A stretch of 51,935 nt of DNA from JACQHM01 sp964535215 (lineage in GTDB: Bacteria; Methylomirabilota; Methylomirabilia; Methylomirabilales; JACQHM01). The position numbers and the translations under genes were made by a program. Under the pieces are notes generated by a model, which saw only the letters and a list, made by a program, of their open reading frames with translations, had not been told where the DNA came from and made no database searches. Shown piece by piece: positions 11,746 through 20,496 of the stretch. The stretch spans positions 1 to 51,935 of the forward strand of contig CAZHST010000024.1 of assembly GCA_964535215.1 (NCBI GenBank), written 5' to 3'. The first letter of the stretch is position 1. Each line of letters starts with the position of its first letter.

Positions 11746-12912
11746 ATGGAGGAGTTCCATCGGATCAGGAGGCTCCCGCCCTATGTCTTTAACATTGTGA
11801 ACGAGCTGAAGGTCCAGGCGAGGGCAAGGGGGGAGGATATCATTGACTTCGGTATGGGGAACCCGGATCTCCCGACCCCCCCGCACATTGTCAGCAAGCT
11901 GTGTGAGGCGGCCACCAATCCCAGAAACCACCGATACTCGGCTTCCCGCGGGATCGCGAAGCTTCGCTCGGCCATCACCGACTGGTACCGACGCCGCTAC
12001 GGGATCGAGGTGGATCCTGAAACAGAGGCCATCGTGACCATCGGGGCAAAGGAGGGGCTCTCGCACCTCGCCTTGGCCATCGTCGAACCGGGGGATGTGG
12101 CCCTGGTCCCGAACCCCACCTACCCTATCCACACCTATTCCATCGTCATCGCCGGGGGCGATGTGAGGAGTGTTCGTTTAAACCATGAGGAGGATTTTTT
12201 GGAGAACCTCTTAGGCGCCTTCCGGACCTGTTGGCCCCCCCCGAAGCTCCTCATCATTAGCTTTCCCCATAACCCGACGACGGCCTGTGTGGACCTGTCG
12301 TTCTTTGAAAGGGTGATCTCCTTCGCCCGGGAACATGGCCTCCTCGTGGTTCATGACTTCGCCTACGCCGACCTGACCTTCGACGGCTACCAGGCCCCAA
12401 GCCTCCTCCAGGTCGAGGGGGCAAAAGAGGTAGGGGTGGAGTTCTTCACCCTCTCGAAGAGCTACAACATGCCAGGCTGGAGGGTGGGCTTTGCCGTCGG
12501 GAACCGGCGCCTGATCGCCGCCCTTGCCCGGATCAAGTCTTACCTGGATTATGGGATCTTCCAGCCGATCCAGATTGCCAGCATCATCGCCTTGAACGGC
12601 CCCCAGGATTGCGTGCAGGAGACGGTGAGCATCTACCGATCCCGCCGGGATGTCCTATGCGACGGTCTGAACCGGATCGGCTGGCCGGTGGAAAAGCCCA
12701 AGGGGACGATGTTCGTCTGGGCCAGGATCCCTGAGTCGTACCGACGGATGGGCTCCCTGGAGTTCGCCAAGTTCCTCCTGGAGAAGGCGAAGGTGGCTGT
12801 TTCCCCGGGAATCGGCTTCGGCCAGTATGGGGATGAATACGTCCGGTTTGCCTTGGTCGAGAACGAGCACCGGACCCGCCAGGCCCTCCACGGAATCAAA
12901 CGGGTGCTGTAA
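11746..12912 (+). CDS. alaC: Alanine-forming class I aminotransferase, AlaC type
   Basis: A 388-residue fold-type I PLP enzyme that makes alanine from pyruvate, with glutamate as the usual donor. The N-terminal RLPPYVFNIVNELK, FGMGNPDLPTPPHIV and RYSASRGIAKLR blocks resemble E. coli AlaC closely. The PLP lysine is K238 in TLSKSYNMPGW. The start is the ATG at 11746 with GGGAGGG just upstream; an ATG at 11734 is in frame but lacks a site. It lies 31 bases after rpoC and may share that transcript, which then ends at the hairpin at 12953. LL-diaminopimelate aminotransferase is a close relative that I cannot fully exclude. Confidence 0.88.
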   Translation: MEEFHRIRRLPPYVFNIVNELKVQARARGEDIIDFGMGNPDLPTPPHIVSKLCEAATNPRNHRYSASRGIAKLRSAITDWYRRRYGIEVDPETEAIVTIGAKEGLSHLALAIVEPGDVALVPNPTYPIHTYSIVIAGGDVRSVRLNHEEDFLENLLGAFRTCWPPPKLLIISFPHNPTTACVDLSFFERVISFAREHGLLVVHDFAYADLTFDGYQAPSLLQVEGAKEVGVEFFTLSKSYNMPGWRVGFAVGNRRLIAALARIKSYLDYGIFQPIQIASIIALNGPQDCVQETVSIYRSRRDVLCDGLNRIGWPVEKPKGTMFVWARIPESYRRMGSLEFAKFLLEKAKVAVSPGIGFGQYGDEYVRFALVENEHRTRQALHGIKRVL

Positions 12913-12952
12913 AGGATAGGCGCATGGCACCAGGGGCATGGGGCCCACGGCC

Positions 12953-12984
12953 AAACCCTGCTTCCGTCAAGGGGCGGGGTTTTT
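12953..12984 (+). terminator. Rho-independent terminator after alaC
   Basis: AAACCCTGC (12953-12961) pairs with GCGGGGTTT (12974-12982) through nine positions including one G-T wobble, and the descending arm runs into TTTTT (12980-12984). It lies 40 bases after the alaC stop and ends the ribosomal/RNA polymerase cluster. Confidence 0.75.
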
Positions 12985-13073
12985 GCCCTTCTGTTTCCCT
13001 CGCCGGTTGAGTTTGATTGTATGGTGAGCCCGTCTGGTGCACCCCTGTTTTTTCCACGACCGGTATTTTACCC

Positions 13074-13102
13074 TTGCCGAGGCAGGGGTTTTGGTTTATA
13101 AG
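13074..13102 (+). promoter_or_regulatory. Sigma-70 type promoter for purF
   Basis: A TTGCCG -35 box (13074-13079) and a TATAAG -10 box (13097-13102) are separated by exactly 17 bases. Transcription would begin near 13109, giving a very short leader before the purF ATG at 13121. The upstream terminator makes a separate promoter necessary here. No PurR-like operator was recognised. Confidence 0.6.
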
Positions 13103-13120
13103 GGAGACGGGAGGGTCGGG

Positions 13121-14515
13121 ATGGAGAAGTTCCGGGAGGAGTGTGGGATCTTTGGGATCTTCGGCCATCCCGAGGCGGCTAATCTGACCTACCTAGGTCT
13201 CTACGCCCTGCAGCATCGGGGTCAGGAGAGTGCCGGGATCGCCGCCTCGGATGGGAGGGGGATCCACGTGGAGAAGGCCATGGGGCTTGTGGCCGATGTC
13301 TTTAGCGAGGCCAGGCTCCGGCGCTTGAAGGGGGACATCGCCATCGGCCATGTCCGGTACTCGACGGCGGGAGGGTCCCAGTTGAAAAATGCCCAGCCGA
13401 TCCTTGCAAGCTACCTCTACGGCACGATCGGTTTGGCCCATAACGGCAACCTGGTTAATGCCCAGCGGATCAGACGGGAGTTGGAGGCGCAGGGGTCAAT
13501 CTTTAGCTCCACCACGGATAGCGAGGTCATCGTCCACCTGATCGCTCGGTCGAAAAGTGGGAGGCTCTGGGAAGGAGCCGCCGAGGCCCTGGCCCAGATC
13601 CGGGGCGCCTATTCCCTCGTTATCATGAACGAAAAGGAACTTCTCGGGATCAGGGACCCCCACGGGTTCCGTCCCCTCTCGTTGGGGAGGCTGAAAGATG
13701 CCTGGATCCTGGCCTCGGAGTCCTGTGCCTTTGATCTGATTGAGGCGGAGTTTGTCCGGGACCTGGAACCAGGAGAGTTCCTCCACATTGATCGCCATGG
13801 GATCCACACCTATTACCCGCTGCTCCCCGCCCCGAAGACCCAGTGCATCTTTGAGCATATCTACTTTGCCAGACCTGACAGCCTCCTCTATGGCCAGCAG
13901 GTGGCTTCTGTCCGGAAGGCCCTGGGGAGGCAGCTTGCCAGGGAGCAACCGGCCGATGCCGACCTCGTTATCCCCGTTCCTGACTCGGGGATCTATGCAG
14001 CCCTCGGCTTTTCCCAAGAGTCAGGGCTCCCCTTCGAGCACGGGTTGATCAGGAACCATTACGTGGGGAGGACCTTCATCGAGCCGAAACAATCCATCCG
14101 GCACTTCGGCGTCAAGGTGAAGCTGAACGCCGTCCGGGAGGTACTGGAAGGGAAACGGGTGGTGATCGTGGATGACTCCATCGTCCGGGGGACGACGAGC
14201 CGGAAGATCGTCTCAATGGTTCGGGGGGCTGGGGCCCGGGAGGTGCATGTCCGGATCAGTTCCCCCCCCACCGTTTCCCCTTGCTATTACGGGATTGACA
14301 CCCCGACGCGGAAAGAGCTGATCGCCTCGAGCCACAGTATCGAGGAGATCCGTCGTTACATCCGGGCTGATAGCCTGGGATACCTGAGCCTTGAAGGGAT
14401 GCTTCGGGCGGTCGGGAAGGAGGGGGGCTTCTGCCTTGCCTGCTTCACCGGTCGCTACCCGGTGGAGTTCCCCTTCGAGGAGGAGGCCCAGCTCCCCCTC
14501 TTCCAGCAATACTAG
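13121..14515 (+). CDS. purF: Amidophosphoribosyltransferase
   Basis: A 464-residue enzyme that commits PRPP to purine synthesis with ammonia from glutamine. After a short propeptide (MEKFREE), Cys8 becomes the N-terminal nucleophile of the Ntn-glutaminase domain, in the context CGIFGIFGHPEA. The phosphoribosyltransferase domain shows the PRPP loop VVIVDDSIVRGTT. Cysteines in QCIFEH, PCYYG and CLACF match the [4Fe-4S] ligands of the Bacillus subtilis type. The in-frame start at 13037 would add 28 unrelated residues and is rejected; the ATG at 13121 follows GGGAGGG. Confidence 0.95.
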   Translation: MEKFREECGIFGIFGHPEAANLTYLGLYALQHRGQESAGIAASDGRGIHVEKAMGLVADVFSEARLRRLKGDIAIGHVRYSTAGGSQLKNAQPILASYLYGTIGLAHNGNLVNAQRIRRELEAQGSIFSSTTDSEVIVHLIARSKSGRLWEGAAEALAQIRGAYSLVIMNEKELLGIRDPHGFRPLSLGRLKDAWILASESCAFDLIEAEFVRDLEPGEFLHIDRHGIHTYYPLLPAPKTQCIFEHIYFARPDSLLYGQQVASVRKALGRQLAREQPADADLVIPVPDSGIYAALGFSQESGLPFEHGLIRNHYVGRTFIEPKQSIRHFGVKVKLNAVREVLEGKRVVIVDDSIVRGTTSRKIVSMVRGAGAREVHVRISSPPTVSPCYYGIDTPTRKELIASSHSIEEIRRYIRADSLGYLSLEGMLRAVGKEGGFCLACFTGRYPVEFPFEEEAQLPLFQQY

Positions 14516-14520
14516 CCCTT

Positions 14521-14544
14521 AGCCGTCAGCCATCAGCCATCAGC
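14521..14544 (+). repeat. Heptad repeat after purF
   Basis: Three 7-base units, AGCCGTC, AGCCATC and AGCCATC, then AGC, begin 5 bases after the purF stop. The same period, with related words, occurs at 29663-29690 and 47932-47945. Confidence 0.65.
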
Positions 14545-14551
14545 TTTTCTG

Positions 14552-14570
14552 ATCGTTAAGCGCTAACGAT
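14552..14570 (+). promoter_or_regulatory. Hairpin that includes the start codon of the next gene
   Basis: ATCGTTA (14552-14558) and TAACGAT (14564-14570) form a perfect 7-bp stem around the 5-base loop AGCGC. The ATG at 14569 begins inside the 3 prime arm, and no Shine-Dalgarno sequence precedes it. The structure could limit translation of the small gene that follows. Function is inferred only from position. Confidence 0.4.
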
Positions 14571-14838
14571 GAGAGATCTTCAGGATCCCCATGAGAGGGC
14601 GAAACGGCTGGCGAGGCTGATTGTCTCCGACCTCATTCTGTATAACCAGCAGAAGATCATGGAAGGGATCAGGAACGATACCCTCTTTGAGCTGCTGGGG
14701 GAGGAAATCCAGAAAGGACGGGAGTACTATGAGAGGAACGTGGATCCCTTGGTGTTGTCGGAGACAAACTACTTCAACGAGATCCTCGTTGATATGCTCT
14801 TGAAGGGGAAAGGAAATATCCCTTCCAAGCTCTGGTAG
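14569..14838 (+). CDS. Small conserved hypothetical protein
   Basis: An 89-residue, charged, mainly helical protein with no signal peptide or membrane segment. The layout HERAKRLARLIVSDLILYNQQKI...EEIQKGREYYERNV recalls a module I remember at the C-terminus of some deltaproteobacterial zinc-ribbon and response-regulator-like proteins; that memory is unverified and no function is assigned. The ATG at 14569 is the only good in-frame start but lacks a Shine-Dalgarno sequence and lies in a hairpin. It sits between purF and hppA, on the same strand as both. Confidence 0.7.
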   Translation: MRDLQDPHERAKRLARLIVSDLILYNQQKIMEGIRNDTLFELLGEEIQKGREYYERNVDPLVLSETNYFNEILVDMLLKGKGNIPSKLW

Positions 14839-14915
14839 TTGAGTCAGGGAGTTAGAGAAATCGGGGAGATTGGCCATCCAGCTTTTCACATCTCGTACCG
14901 GCCGAGGGGAGCATC

Positions 14916-17225
14916 ATGAGCGAAGCGACCATCACGTTACCGAGTTTGGGACGATTTGAATGGATCATCCTCTGGTTCGTCCTGGCCTCTGCCTTCCTCG
15001 CCCTTGGCTATGGCTATTACCTGGTGAGAAAGGTCATGGCCCATGATCCGGGGACTCCCAAGATGCAAGAGGTGGCCCGGGCCATCGAGGAAGGGGCCAT
15101 GGCGTACCTTGGACGCCAGTTCAAGACCATGATCTGGTTCGTGGTCCTCATCACCATAGGCCTCTACTTTGTCTACCAGCCTATCTATGCTGGCGATCCA
15201 AACCCTACTTTGAGGACCGTTCCCTTGGGCATTGCCCTTGCCTTCCTCATGGGGGTGATGGCCTCGTACGGGGCGGGCTATGTGGGGATGTGGTTGGCGG
15301 TTAAGGGGAACGTGAGAAGCGCCGCTGCGGCCCTCCAGAGCTTCAAGAAAGCCATGGAGCTGGCCTTCCGGGCAGGGGCTGTCTCGGGGATGTTCACCGT
15401 TGGCTTCGGCCTCTTAGGGGCCACGATCATCTTCCTGCTGTTTAGAGAGCACGCCATGAAGGTCCTGGTAGGCTTTGGTTTTGGAGGCTCTTTGGCCGCC
15501 CTCTTCATGCGCGTGGGAGGAGGGATCTATACAAAGGCGGCCGATGTGGGGGCGGATCTGGTGGGCAAGGTGGAGGCGGGGATTCCCGAAGACGATCCCC
15601 GGAATGCAGCCACGATCGCCGACAATGTGGGGGATAATGTGGGGGATTGTGCCGGGATGGCCGCCGATGTCTTCGAGTCCTATGAGGTGACGCTGGTGGC
15701 GGCCATCATCCTGGGGGCAGCCGTCCTCCTGGATAAGCCTTTTACGACGAAATATGGAGCCTTGGCCTCGGCCTACGCCCTGCAGCTTGTTATCTTCCCC
15801 CTGATCCTCCGGGCTATCGGAGTCTTCTCCTCCATCATCGGGGTCTGGAGTGTGAGGGTGGGGGAAGGGGAGGAGATACGGGATCCCATGCGTCCGATCA
15901 ACATCGGCTATCTAGCCTCGGCCGTCGCCTCCATCGTGGGCTTTGGCCTCGTGAACTATTTCTACCTCATTGATCCCATCACGAAGCGGCCTGACTGGCG
16001 CTTCTCCTTGGCAACAACGCTGGGGATCGTGCTGGCCCTGGTGACGTTATGGCTGACCAACTACTTCACGCATCCTGATAAGATGCCGGTGACGGAAACG
16101 GCCTACGCGACGAAGACCGGCCCCGCGACGGTGATCTTGTCCGGGATGGCGGAGGGGATGGAGTCCACCGTCTGGGCCATCGTCACCATCGGTGGGACCA
16201 TCGTTGCTTCGCTCCTGCTCTTTCGGGAGAGCTTTGCCCTGGCCGCTTACGGCATCGCGCTGGCGGGGTTAGGGCTCCTGACCACTACTGGCTACATCCT
16301 GGCGATGGATACCTATGGTCCGATCACGGACAACGCCCACGGGATCTTTGAGATGTCCGGCATCACCGGGGAGACCCGGGCGAGTCGGACCCTGGCCTGG
16401 ATGGACGCCATCGGCAACACGACCAAAGCTTTGACGAAGGGGTTGGCCATCGCGACGGCCGTCATCGCGGCTATCTCCCTGTTCCGCTCCTTCATTGACG
16501 AGGCGAGGCTCTTCGAGGTGGGCATCCAGATCAACATCCCCTCGGTCTTTGTGGGTCTCTTGATCGGTGCGGCTGTCCCGTTTCTCTTTTCGGCCTTCGC
16601 CATTAAGGCCGTCGGCCGTGGCGCCTTCCTCGTCGTGGAGGAGGTGAGACGGCAGTTCAAAGAGAAGCCAGGGATCATGGATTGGAGGGAGAAGCCGGAC
16701 TATGGCCGGTGCGTGGCCATCGTGACGGCCGCCGCCCAGAAGGAGCTGATTGGTCCGGGGATTCTGGCCATCTTCACGCCCATCGCCGTCGCCTTCGGCC
16801 TGGGGGTCGGGGCCTTAGGTGGGTACCTGGGCGGGGCCATCGTGACCGGCCAACTGCTGGCCGTCTACATGGCCAACACGGGGGCTACCTGGGACAACGC
16901 CAAGAAGAAGATCGAGGACGGCCTCTTCGGTGGCAAGGGGACAGAGTTCCACAAAGCGGCGGTCATCGGGGACACGGTGGGCGATCCCTACAAGGACACG
17001 GCGGGTCCGGCCTTGAACCCCATGATCAAGGTGATGAACCTGGTAGGGATCTTGACCGCGCCTTTTGCCATTCGGGAGCTTTCCCTTCTGGCCCGGGTCA
17101 TCATCGTGGTTGTCTGCCTGATCGCCTTAAGCATTGCGGTCGCCTTCAGCAAGCGGGGGGCTATCGTGGCGGTCGAGCAGGGCCGGAAAGAGGCAGCCCT
17201 TGGGGAAGCGAGAAACCCAAAGTGA
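14916..17225 (+). CDS. hppA: Membrane-bound proton-translocating pyrophosphatase, K+-independent type
   Basis: A 769-residue integral membrane enzyme with about 16 helices that couples pyrophosphate hydrolysis to ion pumping. The substrate site includes DVGADLVGKVEAGIPEDDPRN and IADNVGDNVGDCAGMAAD. The C-terminal repeat has GDTVGDPYKDTAGPALNPMIK. In the motif GNTTKA the residue that sets cation need is K504. K+-dependent enzymes have Ala here, and Lys is the known mark of the K+-independent, H+-pumping group. The ATG at 14916 follows GAGGGGAG. It may salvage energy from PPi released by the biosynthetic and acyl-CoA ligase reactions nearby. Confidence 0.94.
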   Translation: MSEATITLPSLGRFEWIILWFVLASAFLALGYGYYLVRKVMAHDPGTPKMQEVARAIEEGAMAYLGRQFKTMIWFVVLITIGLYFVYQPIYAGDPNPTLRTVPLGIALAFLMGVMASYGAGYVGMWLAVKGNVRSAAAALQSFKKAMELAFRAGAVSGMFTVGFGLLGATIIFLLFREHAMKVLVGFGFGGSLAALFMRVGGGIYTKAADVGADLVGKVEAGIPEDDPRNAATIADNVGDNVGDCAGMAADVFESYEVTLVAAIILGAAVLLDKPFTTKYGALASAYALQLVIFPLILRAIGVFSSIIGVWSVRVGEGEEIRDPMRPINIGYLASAVASIVGFGLVNYFYLIDPITKRPDWRFSLATTLGIVLALVTLWLTNYFTHPDKMPVTETAYATKTGPATVILSGMAEGMESTVWAIVTIGGTIVASLLLFRESFALAAYGIALAGLGLLTTTGYILAMDTYGPITDNAHGIFEMSGITGETRASRTLAWMDAIGNTTKALTKGLAIATAVIAAISLFRSFIDEARLFEVGIQINIPSVFVGLLIGAAVPFLFSAFAIKAVGRGAFLVVEEVRRQFKEKPGIMDWREKPDYGRCVAIVTAAAQKELIGPGILAIFTPIAVAFGLGVGALGGYLGGAIVTGQLLAVYMANTGATWDNAKKKIEDGLFGGKGTEFHKAAVIGDTVGDPYKDTAGPALNPMIKVMNLVGILTAPFAIRELSLLARVIIVVVCLIALSIAVAFSKRGAIVAVEQGRKEAALGEARNPK

Positions 17226-17226
17226 C

Positions 17227-17619
17227 CTAGGAGGATTCTTCCTCCCCGGCAGGCCCTGGTTCCCACCCCTGGAGGGTTAGCTGCTCTCCGTGACGGGCCA
17301 CGCTTCCCGGGGGGAGCTGAAGGGCCTGCTCGAGCCGGACGGCGCCATCCCTTGAAACCCCTTGACGATCCGTCTCAATCCCCGCGATGGTGGAGCGATC
17401 ATAGCCACAGAGGTTGGCCAGTTGTTCCTGGGTCAGTCCCAATTCCTTGCGGCGGCGTTTGATGAGTTCCCCGAGCGACGGAGCTCGCTCCCCTTTTCTC
17501 CCCCCTTTTGATCCCTCCTCTCGGGGCAGGCGTCGGATATACGCCAGGACCTTGGCCAGATCCTCGTCCGTTAGGCTACTCAGTTCCCTGACGATCGCCA
17601 CAAAAAGTTCCTTCCACAT
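17227..17619 (-). CDS. XRE-family helix-turn-helix regulator
   Basis: 130 residues. An N-terminal helical segment (KELFVAIVRELSSLTDEDLAKVLAYIRRL) is followed by a Gly-Lys-rich linker and a Cro/cI-type HTH: LGELIKRRRKELGLTQEQLANLCGYDRSTIAGIETDRQGVS. The frame opens earlier at a TTG (17685), but the ATG at 17619 with GTGAGGC eight bases upstream is the better start. The gene converges on hppA with one base between the two stops. It is transcribed divergently from the amidase pair and could regulate it. No toxin partner is present, so it is probably not an antitoxin. Confidence 0.8.
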   Translation of the reverse strand: MWKELFVAIVRELSSLTDEDLAKVLAYIRRLPREEGSKGGRKGERAPSLGELIKRRRKELGLTQEQLANLCGYDRSTIAGIETDRQGVSRDGAVRLEQALQLPPGSVARHGEQLTLQGWEPGPAGEEESS

Positions 17620-17762
17620 CCGCTTTGCCTCACATCCGTTTCCTCCAGGGGGTGTTGGACACTTTTTCGCTTGCCTGATCTGCAAAAGTCTGATAACGAT
17701 GGATGGGGATGGGAGACGAGGCGCTGACGTTGGAATCGTGCTCTCAAGAGAGGAGGTGGGGG

Positions 17763-17969
17763 ATGGAAACGCTTTCGACGGAAGCCCTCAAGCTGGCTGC
17801 TGAGCACCTGATAGGGATTTCTTGGAGTGATGAGGATTTGGAGGTCATCGGGCCCCAGGTCAAGAAGTGGCATGAGCTGATCATGGCGCTGAACGAGGTG
17901 GAGGTGGGGGAGGCGGAGCCGGCGGTGAGTTTCGAGGTGTCCGAGGAGGGCTCCTATGATCGGAGATGA
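17763..17969 (+). CDS. Small GatC-like amidase companion protein
   Basis: A 68-residue acidic protein. The core, two short helices ending in ALNEVEVGEAEPAV, resembles GatC, the small subunit that wraps around GatA, where LNELDTEGVEP-like sequence is usual. GAGGAGGTGGGGG precedes the ATG at 17763. Its last 14 bases overlap the amidase start at 17956, so the two are translationally coupled, as expected for a binding partner. The similarity is short, so a dedicated amidase accessory subunit is the safer description than GatC itself. No gatB is nearby. Confidence 0.65.
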   Translation: METLSTEALKLAAEHLIGISWSDEDLEVIGPQVKKWHELIMALNEVEVGEAEPAVSFEVSEEGSYDRR

Positions 17970-19386
17970 GCTGGTCTTCACACCCGTGGTGGAGCTGGCT
18001 GACCTCATCAAGAGAAAGCGGGTCTCCCCTGTGGACGTGACAAGGAAGACCCTCGAACGGATTGACCAACTCAATCCTCGTTTCAAGGCGTACATCACTG
18101 TCCTCCATGACAGGGCCCTTCAGGAGGCGAAGGAGGCAGAACGGGCTCTCGTCAGGGGAACCTACCGGGGGCCTTTCCACGGGGTCCCGGTGGCCGTCAA
18201 GGACCTCTACTGGACAAAAGGGACCAGGACGACCGGGGGCTCAAAGGTTTTAGCCGAGTGGATTCCGGACCAGGATGCGACGGTGGTCAAGCGCCTGAAG
18301 AGGGCAGGGGCTGTTCTCCTCGGGAAGCTGAACCTGCATGAGTTTGCCTACGGCCCCACCGGCGAAAACCTGTTCTATGGCACCCCTCCAAACCCTTGGG
18401 ACCAGGATCGGATCCCAGGCGGTTCCAGCAGCGGCTCGGCGGTCTCGGTGGCGACGGGCCTGGCCTTTGCCACGGTGGGGTCCGATACCGGGGGTTCCAT
18501 CAGGATCCCAGCGGCCCTCTGCGGGATCGTGGGCTTGAAGCCGACCTATGGTCGGATCAGCCGCTACGGGGTTTTGCCCTTGGCTTGGACGATGGACCAT
18601 GTTGGTCCGATGACGAGGAGCGTTGCTGACTGTGCCCTGATGCTTCAGGTCCTGGCCGGACCCGATCGGCAAGATCCAACCGCCAGCCGGAGGCCGGTTC
18701 CCGACTATCGAAAGGCCCTTGGGGGCAAGATCAAAGGGGTCAAGATAGGGGTGCCCCAGAACCATTTCTTCGATCTTTTGGATCGGGAGGTGAAGGAGGC
18801 CGTCCAAGGGGCCATCCGGGTGCTGGAAGGATTGGGGGTGAGGGTGGAGCCGGTCTCGTTACCTCTCATGAAGCACGCCCTGGGTGTTTCCTTCGTCATC
18901 TTAGCCGTTGAGGCCCTCACTTACCATGAGCGGTACCTCAGGACGAGGCCTCAGGACTACAGCCCTGAGATCAGACAGCGGTTAGGGCAGGCCCAGTTTG
19001 TCCTGGGGACCCACTATGTGAAAGCCCAAAGGATTCGAAGGCTCCTCTTCAAGGAGGTCGAGGCGGTCTTTAAGGATGTTGACATCCTGGTGACCCCCAC
19101 TGTCCCCATCCCAGCGCCAGAGATCGGGGAGGGCTTTGTCGCCATTGAGGGAACGAGGCAGGAAGTCCGGATTGCCTTGACCAGCCTGACCCGGCCCTTC
19201 AACCTGACCGGGCATCCGGTGATCTCCGTCCCCTGCGGGTTTACCGCGTCCGGCCTTCCGATCGGCCTCCAGATCGTCGGGAGGATCTTTGACGAGGCCA
19301 CCCTCTTAAAAGTGGCCTATGCCTACGAGCTTTCAACCGACTGGTTGAAGCGGCGCCCCCTCTTGACTAAAGCGACATGCCCCTAA
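17956..19386 (+). CDS. Amidase signature family enzyme
   Basis: A 476-residue hydrolase of C-N amide bonds. The Ser-cisSer-Lys triad is readable: K82 in VAVKDLYW, S158 in GGSSSGSA and nucleophile S181 in GSDTGGS, with GatA-like spacing. The GGSSSGSAVSVATG form is more typical of stand-alone amidases than of tRNA amidotransferase GatA (GGSSGGSAAAV). The ATG at 17956 overlaps the upstream small gene and has GAGGAGGG at the right distance. The stop overlaps the ilvE stop on the other strand by four bases. The substrate cannot be predicted. Confidence 0.88.
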   Translation: MIGDELVFTPVVELADLIKRKRVSPVDVTRKTLERIDQLNPRFKAYITVLHDRALQEAKEAERALVRGTYRGPFHGVPVAVKDLYWTKGTRTTGGSKVLAEWIPDQDATVVKRLKRAGAVLLGKLNLHEFAYGPTGENLFYGTPPNPWDQDRIPGGSSSGSAVSVATGLAFATVGSDTGGSIRIPAALCGIVGLKPTYGRISRYGVLPLAWTMDHVGPMTRSVADCALMLQVLAGPDRQDPTASRRPVPDYRKALGGKIKGVKIGVPQNHFFDLLDREVKEAVQGAIRVLEGLGVRVEPVSLPLMKHALGVSFVILAVEALTYHERYLRTRPQDYSPEIRQRLGQAQFVLGTHYVKAQRIRRLLFKEVEAVFKDVDILVTPTVPIPAPEIGEGFVAIEGTRQEVRIALTSLTRPFNLTGHPVISVPCGFTASGLPIGLQIVGRIFDEATLLKVAYAYELSTDWLKRRPLLTKATCP

Positions 19387-20294
19387 TACACGGGGGTGCA
19401 CCACTTCAGGTACTTGGGATGGTTCCCCTTCACCACCTCGAAGTAGAGTTTCTGGATCTGGGCCGTGAGGGGGCCGATGGTACCCGTCCCGAGGGGGCGA
19501 CGGTCCACCTCGATGATGGGGGAGACCTGGGCCCCTGTCCCGCAGAGGAAGGCCTCGTCGGCGAGGTAAAGCTCCGTCCGGCCCACGGGCCGCTCGATGA
19601 CCTCTAGCCCTAACTCCTCCCGGCAGATCTCGATCAGGGTTGCCCGCGTGATCCCCTCGAGGATGTCCTCAGAGAGGGCCGGGGTGACCAATTTGCCTCC
19701 CCGCACCAGAAAGATGTTTTCACCGGTGCCTTCCGAAATGAAACCATCGTTGGTTAAAAAGATGGCCTCGTCAAACCCCTGCTCGTTCGCCTCAGTCCGG
19801 GCCAGGGCCGAGTTCACGTAGCCCCCTGTCACCTTACATCGGGCGGGGATGGCGTTATCGTTGATCCGTCTCCAGGAGGTGAAGCCCACTTTGATGCCCG
19901 AGGTGACATCAATGTAGTCGCCAAGAGGGATCGTGTAGATCGCAAAGCCCGTCTCGTAGCCGTGGAGCTTCGGCCCAAGCCCTTCGGATTTGATATAGGC
20001 GATAGGACGGATGTAAGCATCCTCCCGGTGGCCGTTCCGGCGGAGGAGCTCTCGGGTGATCTCGCCCAGCTCCTTAACGCTCTTCTCGACCTTAAGCTTT
20101 AAAACCCGACAGTTCTTCAGCATCCGTTCATAGTGCTCGTCCATCCGGAAGATGTAGAGCTGCTCCTTGTCCGCATTCCAGTAGGCCCGGATCCCTTCAA
20201 AGACCCCCGTCCCGTAGTGAAGGGCGTGGGTCCGGATGCTGATCTTAGCCTCCGAGAGAGGCACAAACCGGTCATCGAAATAGACATCGCTCAT
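19383..20294 (-). CDS. ilvE: Branched-chain amino acid aminotransferase
   Basis: A 303-residue fold-type IV PLP enzyme for the last step of valine, leucine and isoleucine synthesis. N-terminal THALHYGTGVFEGIRAY is typical. The PLP lysine is K154 in ARCKVTGGYVNSALA, and the cofactor phosphate loops appear as SEGTGENIFLV and EGITRATLIEI. GCGTGAQVSPI-like sequence near the end (LCGTGAQVSPIIEVDRR) is also diagnostic. AGGGGGGC lies just before the ATG, and a good promoter lies upstream on the minus strand. It runs convergently with the amidase. Confidence 0.94.
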   Translation of the reverse strand: MSDVYFDDRFVPLSEAKISIRTHALHYGTGVFEGIRAYWNADKEQLYIFRMDEHYERMLKNCRVLKLKVEKSVKELGEITRELLRRNGHREDAYIRPIAYIKSEGLGPKLHGYETGFAIYTIPLGDYIDVTSGIKVGFTSWRRINDNAIPARCKVTGGYVNSALARTEANEQGFDEAIFLTNDGFISEGTGENIFLVRGGKLVTPALSEDILEGITRATLIEICREELGLEVIERPVGRTELYLADEAFLCGTGAQVSPIIEVDRRPLGTGTIGPLTAQIQKLYFEVVKGNHPKYLKWCTPVY

Positions 20295-20330
20295 CGCCGC
20301 CCCCCTGAAATTCTCTAAAAGGTCTAGAAA

Positions 20331-20359
20331 AAAGTACCGTTTCTGCCTCGAAAAGTCAA
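20331..20359 (-). promoter_or_regulatory. Sigma-70 type promoter for ilvE
   Basis: Read on the minus strand, TTGACT (20354-20359) and TACTTT (20331-20336) are 17 bases apart. The -10 box is weak, but the spacing and -35 box are good. It lies 37 bases upstream of the ilvE ATG in the divergent ilvE-xseA gap. No leucine-responsive leader peptide was seen. Confidence 0.5.
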
Positions 20360-20496
20360 TAGTTTTTCAGAGGGGGCCTCGGTCAGTTCCGGGGGGATTG
20401 CGACATCCTGAGCCCACGCCCCCCGGCCTGCCCATGGGCCAGCAGTCAGCGGGAAAAGGTTTGACAAAAGGGCTGGGCTATGTTAAGAACCCTTCG

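Noticed and set aside
14521..14544. The AGCCATC repeats as a possible CRISPR fragment
   Set aside because: The units are 7 bases, directly adjacent, with no spacers, no 25-40 base repeat and no cas genes in the window.
17227..17619. XRE gene as the antitoxin of a toxin-antitoxin pair
   Set aside because: No small toxin-like gene is adjacent; the neighbours are hppA and the amidase pair.
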